Positions 60,452 to 64,000 of a stretch of DNA of 64,000 nucleotides are shown here, in pieces. Origin of the DNA: JBMDXB01 sp048594885. GTDB lineage: Bacteria > Acidobacteriota > Vicinamibacteria > Vicinamibacterales > 2-12-FULL-66-21. The notes under the pieces are model-generated. The model had not been told where the DNA came from and ran no database searches. It saw only the letters and a program-made list of their open reading frames with translations. The stretch is taken from contig JBMDXB010000141.1 of assembly GCA_048594885.1 (NCBI GenBank), forward strand, positions 62,001-126,000. Direction: 5' to 3'. The translations under genes were made by a program, and so were the position numbers. How positions within the stretch are numbered: the first letter of the stretch is position 1; each line of letters starts with the position of its first letter.

Positions 60452-62590
60452 TCAGCGCGTGAACGTCCCGCACGTGCCCGATTTCGACTGGCCTTCGACT
60501 TTCATGCTGTGCGTGGTCCGGCGGAATATGAGCTTCGGTCCGATCATCTCGGTGCAGGACGTCTGACCCTTCTCCATCAGATAGACGGGCTTCCCGGCCA
60601 TGCCGCTCATGACGTAGCGATCCTCGGCGACGACATACGTCAGGCGCGACCCTGTCACCGTCCGCACGCCTTCCTTGAGCGTGACGTTGTCGTAGGCCTC
60701 GACCCGCTCCAACTCGTTCGTTTTCGCATTGAGGTGGAGCTCCACCTTGTCCGCCGTCAGGTTGCCCTCGGGGCCGTTCAGCACGGCGTTGGTCGTATAG
60801 GTCGCGACTCGCTTCGCGTCATCGTACATGAATGCGTCGGCCGCTCCGTCCTGCCGCACCAGCTTCTTCTGCTTCGTCTTGGCGTCCTCCTGCTGGAAGA
60901 AGAACTGCGTCTTGACGTTGGTCTGCGCCGTGAGGTTACCGCTCTTGTCGTCCAGCGTGATGGTGCCGGCCCTGATTTCCGTCTCCGCCTGCCACAGGCG
61001 CGCGTCGCCGTCGTAGACCGCCCGCGAGGCGGTGCCATCGTAGTCCAGACGATTGGACGTGACCGTCACCATGTCGTCCTGCTTCAGCATCGCCGGCACG
61101 CGGCCCGACTCTCCGGCGGGCTTGCCCCCCTTTTTCGGCAGGACCACGCCGCGGACCTTGGTCTCGGCGCTGAAGCTGTGCGTACCCAGGGTGAAGGCGA
61201 TCGTTCTCGCCTGGATCTCGATCCGTCCGTCAGAGACGATCGGACCCTGGCCAGGGTCGTTCGACGGCGCGAGGTCGATGCGATCCGCGCCGACGCGATA
61301 CGTGGCGTGCGGCGATTGTGCGGTGGTCGCCGTGCCGTCCGTGAACACCACGTTGCCGCGGAAGTCCGCCTCCTCCAGCGCGCCGAGCCCCGGCTTCGTC
61401 TTGACCGTCAGCCGCATCGATCGCGCCGTGCGGTTCAGCGCCGCGGTCTGGCCCTTGGCCTCGCGCGTTTCGCGATAGTCGACGTCACCGGCGAACGTCG
61501 CCTCCTGCAATCCCTGTTCGGCCCCTGCAGCGACGAGTGACGCCGCGCGAATGCGCCTCGCGGGAATCTCCCCTTCCGCCGGGAGATCGAGCTGCACCTG
61601 CTCGTTGGCCGTCAGGTTCGTCACGGCGGTACCGTCGGGCGACATCGCGATGTCGATCGCCTTGCCCGCCACGCGGCGGCCCGGGCCGGAAGCCGCGCCG
61701 GCGAGCTGCACGGCGGCGTTCTCCATCAGCTTCGCAAACTGCAGCGTCCGGCCGTCGGCGCCGTACGTCAGATCGATGTCCTTGGCGGCCATCATCTGCA
61801 GTCCGGTTCCGCCGGAACCGTCGATGCGGCTGTTGCCGCGAAGCTGGATCATCTGAATGTGCTCGTCGTCCTCGGTCATCGTGACGACGATCTCGTCGCC
61901 ACGGACGGTCCGGCCTTCCGCTTCGATGCGGGCCTCGTCGGTGAGACGCACGTAATGGTCCGCGCGCGCCAGTCCGATGGCCTTCGCGTCGGCTTCGAGC
62001 GCGCCCTTGCCCTGCTCGTCGGGTGCGACGCTGATGTGCGCGGCGTCGAGCAGCCACAGCACGTCCCGGTTGCGATCGTAGGTGGCGCCGACGCCGCGGC
62101 CCTTCATCCGCTTGCGGGTGAACTCCATCGCGCCGGGCACCTTCACGATGCCGTCGCCGTCGTCGTAGGTTGCCTCCGCGGTCTTCGCCTCGAGCCCGTC
62201 GTCGGTCGTGAGGACCACGTCGCCGATGAATCGTCCCTGCTGGAGAACGCGATCCTTCTGGCTGACTTCGGCTTCGCGGGACGTGATCTTGTATCTGCGC
62301 CCGCCCCGCTCGAGTTCGACCTGGACGTCGCCGAACACCTTCGAGCGTCCCTCGGAGTAGGTGGCCTGCCCGCCGCTCCATCGGATGGACCAGGCGACCT
62401 TCCCTTCCCTGGTATGTGCGTAGTGCCCCGGTCCCGTCGTCTGCACGGCGGCCGTTTCGTCGATGCGTTTGATTTCCGGAGGTGCGGTCGGCTCGGTCTG
62501 CTTGCCTCGCCGCAGCGCGAGAAACACCACGGCGGCAAAGACCACCACGAAGACGGCTATCAGCAGCCGCGCGACTTTCTGCCAAGCCAT
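60452..62590 (-). CDS. LptC/LptA-type periplasmic LPS bridge protein
   Basis: Protein of 712 residues. An N-terminal helix (about 6-26, ARLLIAVFVVVFAAVVFLAL) and following domain (YSEGRSKVFGDVQVELERGG) are LptC-like. The rest is a long run of OstA/LptA-type beta strands with LNAKTNELERVEAYDNVTLKEGVRTVTGSRLTYV and repeated motifs such as VTVTSNRLDYDGTASRAVYDGDARLWQ. This suggests a fused LptC-LptA bridge across the periplasm. ATG 62590 sits directly beside the heptamer repeat, which leaves no Shine-Dalgarno site. Confidence 0.85.
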   Translation of the reverse strand: MAWQKVARLLIAVFVVVFAAVVFLALRRGKQTEPTAPPEIKRIDETAAVQTTGPGHYAHTREGKVAWSIRWSGGQATYSEGRSKVFGDVQVELERGGRRYKITSREAEVSQKDRVLQQGRFIGDVVLTTDDGLEAKTAEATYDDGDGIVKVPGAMEFTRKRMKGRGVGATYDRNRDVLWLLDAAHISVAPDEQGKGALEADAKAIGLARADHYVRLTDEARIEAEGRTVRGDEIVVTMTEDDEHIQMIQLRGNSRIDGSGGTGLQMMAAKDIDLTYGADGRTLQFAKLMENAAVQLAGAASGPGRRVAGKAIDIAMSPDGTAVTNLTANEQVQLDLPAEGEIPARRIRAASLVAAGAEQGLQEATFAGDVDYRETREAKGQTAALNRTARSMRLTVKTKPGLGALEEADFRGNVVFTDGTATTAQSPHATYRVGADRIDLAPSNDPGQGPIVSDGRIEIQARTIAFTLGTHSFSAETKVRGVVLPKKGGKPAGESGRVPAMLKQDDMVTVTSNRLDYDGTASRAVYDGDARLWQAETEIRAGTITLDDKSGNLTAQTNVKTQFFFQQEDAKTKQKKLVRQDGAADAFMYDDAKRVATYTTNAVLNGPEGNLTADKVELHLNAKTNELERVEAYDNVTLKEGVRTVTGSRLTYVVAEDRYVMSGMAGKPVYLMEKGQTSCTEMIGPKLIFRRTTHSMKVEGQSKSGTCGTFTR

Positions 62591-62698
62591 GTCAATGCTG
62601 AATGCTGAATGCCAAATGCCAAATGCTAAATGCTGAGAGCTGAATGGAGCAGCTGACCGTCCGATTTCAGCATTCGGCATTCAGCATTCGGCATTGAC
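62591..62698. repeat. TGAATGC heptamer inverted repeat, lptC-recJ gap
   Basis: Same element as at 43341: GTCAATGC at the left, GCATTGAC at the right, six to seven TGAATGC/CAAATGC units per arm. It starts one base after the recJ stop (62701-62699) and ends exactly at the next start codon. Confidence 0.93.
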
Positions 62699-64000
62699 TC
62701 ATTGTACGTCGTCGAGTGCCTTGATGTCCGCGACGGTCAGTTCGAGGTAGGTCTCGCCCTGGAACTCGTTGCGCTCGAGCGAGAACGCGAGGTTGACGCC
62801 GGTACGGTTCCGCTCGAGGAACTCCGCGCGCTCGGCGGCGCGCCAGGCGATGGCGCGGAAGCGGCGCCCATCCTGCGAGAACGTCATCTTCAGGTGCCGT
62901 TCCTTGAGCGCCTTCGGTCCTTCGACGATCTCGACGGGTCGCGCGTGGAAGACGGGACGCGGGTTCGCAAGGCCGAATGGTCCCAGCGCGTCCAGGCCGC
63001 GCACGAGATCGGGCGTGATGTCACGCAGACTCAGCGGGCCGTCGATCCGCAGGCACGGCCGCAACTGATCCGGCTCGAGGACGTCGTCGGCATACGCGTT
63101 GATGCGCGCCCGGAACTCGCCGACGCGCGCGGCCTCCATCGTCAGGCCGGCCGCCTGCCGGTGTCCGCCGAATTTGACGAACACGTCGGCGCAGTGCTCG
63201 AGCGCCGCGAGCATGTCGAAATCCGGAATGCTGCGGCACGAGCCGTGCGCGACGTCGCCGTCGACGGAGAGGACGATTGCCGGCTTGTGATACGTGTCGA
63301 CCAGCTTCGACGCCGCGATGCCGATGACGCCGCGATGCCAGCCGGCGCCGCCGACGACGAGGACGTTGTGCGCGCCGACGTCCGGATCGGTCTCGATGGC
63401 CTTCTTCGCCTGCGCGACGAGCTCCGCCTCTTCCTGCTGCCGTCGCAGATTTTCGTCGTTGAGTTGCTGCGCCAGCGTGCGCGCCTCTTCGCCGAGCGCT
63501 TCATCGGTCGCCAGCAGCAGCCGCGTGGCGATGTCCGGCGTGCTCATGCGACCGGCCGCGTTGACGCGGGGGGCAAGCATGAACGCCACCTGGTAGCTGT
63601 CGATCGTCTTGCCCGTCAGGCCTGCGGCATCGAGCAGCGCGCGCAGACCGACGGTGTGAGGACCGCGTGTGAGCGAGCCGAGGCCGAGGCGAGCGATGAC
63701 CCGGTTCTCGCCCACGAGCGGTACGACGTCGGCGAGCGTTCCGATCGCGGCGATCTTCACGAACGCCGGCAGCCAGCGCGCCTTGCCGGCGCGCTGACAC
63801 AGGGCCTGCACCACTTTGAGCGCGACGCCGACGCCGGCGAGGTACTTGTCGGGATACGTGCAGTCGTGGCGCTTCGGGTTGATGACGGCGAGCGCGGCCG
63901 GCAGCGTGCCCTCCGGCTCGTGATGGTCCGTGATGATCAGATCGACGCCGAGCTCGCGCGCCCGCTGCGCCGCATCGGCGCCGCGAATGCCGCAGTCGAC
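62699..64000 (-). CDS. recJ: Single-stranded-DNA exonuclease RecJ, partial
   Basis: C-terminal 433 residues of RecJ, cut by the window edge. The DHH motif region is VDCGIRGADAAQR followed by LIITDHHEPEG, and the later DHHA1 region has GWHRGVIGIAASKLVDTYHKPAIVLSVDG (cut here to its parts) and FVKFGGHRQAAGLTME. RecJ digests 5' single strands in recombination and mismatch repair. The frame is open to base 64000, so the start lies outside. The stop is followed by the heptamer repeat. Confidence 0.95.
   Translation of the reverse strand, partial: VDCGIRGADAAQRARELGVDLIITDHHEPEGTLPAALAVINPKRHDCTYPDKYLAGVGVALKVVQALCQRAGKARWLPAFVKIAAIGTLADVVPLVGENRVIARLGLGSLTRGPHTVGLRALLDAAGLTGKTIDSYQVAFMLAPRVNAAGRMSTPDIATRLLLATDEALGEEARTLAQQLNDENLRRQQEEAELVAQAKKAIETDPDVGAHNVLVVGGAGWHRGVIGIAASKLVDTYHKPAIVLSVDGDVAHGSCRSIPDFDMLAALEHCADVFVKFGGHRQAAGLTMEAARVGEFRARINAYADDVLEPDQLRPCLRIDGPLSLRDITPDLVRGLDALGPFGLANPRPVFHARPVEIVEGPKALKERHLKMTFSQDGRRFRAIAWRAAERAEFLERNRTGVNLAFSLERNEFQGETYLELTVADIKALDDVQ

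Overview
This 64 kb window is GC-rich, densely coding chromosomal DNA from a diderm (outer-membrane) bacterium. An Oar-type TonB-dependent receptor, complete Tol-Pal and Lpt envelope genes, a regulatory PTS with HprK, and a MoxR/DUF58 operon together suggest Acidobacteriota, perhaps class Vicinamibacteria. That placement is inference: no rRNA gene is present. I see no prophage, insertion sequence, CRISPR array or tRNA.

Layout. 77-2158: end of a bacterial microcompartment operon (shell protein plus acylating aldehyde dehydrogenase), cut by the left edge. 2261-3982: a lipoprotein and a lytic transglycosylase. 4141-15450: a type II secretion/type IV pilus-like operon (pilC, pilB, pilM, pilN, pilO, a pilP-like gene, a secretin fused to a cohesin domain, three pilin-like proteins), with an opposed Ig/PKD lipoprotein. 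15773-27624: an amino-sugar/peptidoglycan salvage region with two sodium symporters, a beta-lactamase-fold hydrolase, a DigH/YngK-like glycosidase, a TonB-dependent receptor, an amino-sugar kinase, nagB and murQ. 27818-35735: a MoxR-DUF58-BatA-type operon that runs into xerD. 35890-38967: metK, a PHP phosphoesterase and a GntR regulator. 39104-41491: an LptF-LptG fusion. 41727-46982: parB, parA, a bifunctional nuclease, miaB and recN. 47170-52183: a complete tol-pal operon. 52219-53146: ssb and a cupin. 53225-62590: ptsI, HPr, EIIA, rapZ, hprK, hpf, rpoN, lptB and an LptC/LptA-type protein. 62699-64000: recJ, cut by the right edge.

How the genes work together. The envelope theme dominates: LPS export (LptFG, LptB, LptCA), outer-membrane constriction (Tol-Pal), secretion or pilus assembly, and recovery of cell-wall sugars. 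The rpoN-hpf-hprK-rapZ-EIIA-HPr-EI group has no sugar permease, so it looks like a signalling phosphorelay rather than a transporter.

The most unusual feature is repeat DNA. Short tandem arrays of 7-8 base units and short palindromic elements ending in CGTAGGGGC sit at the 3' ends of many genes. In several cases the stop codon is itself the first three bases of the repeat. I count about a dozen such junctions, and I know of no description of this arrangement.
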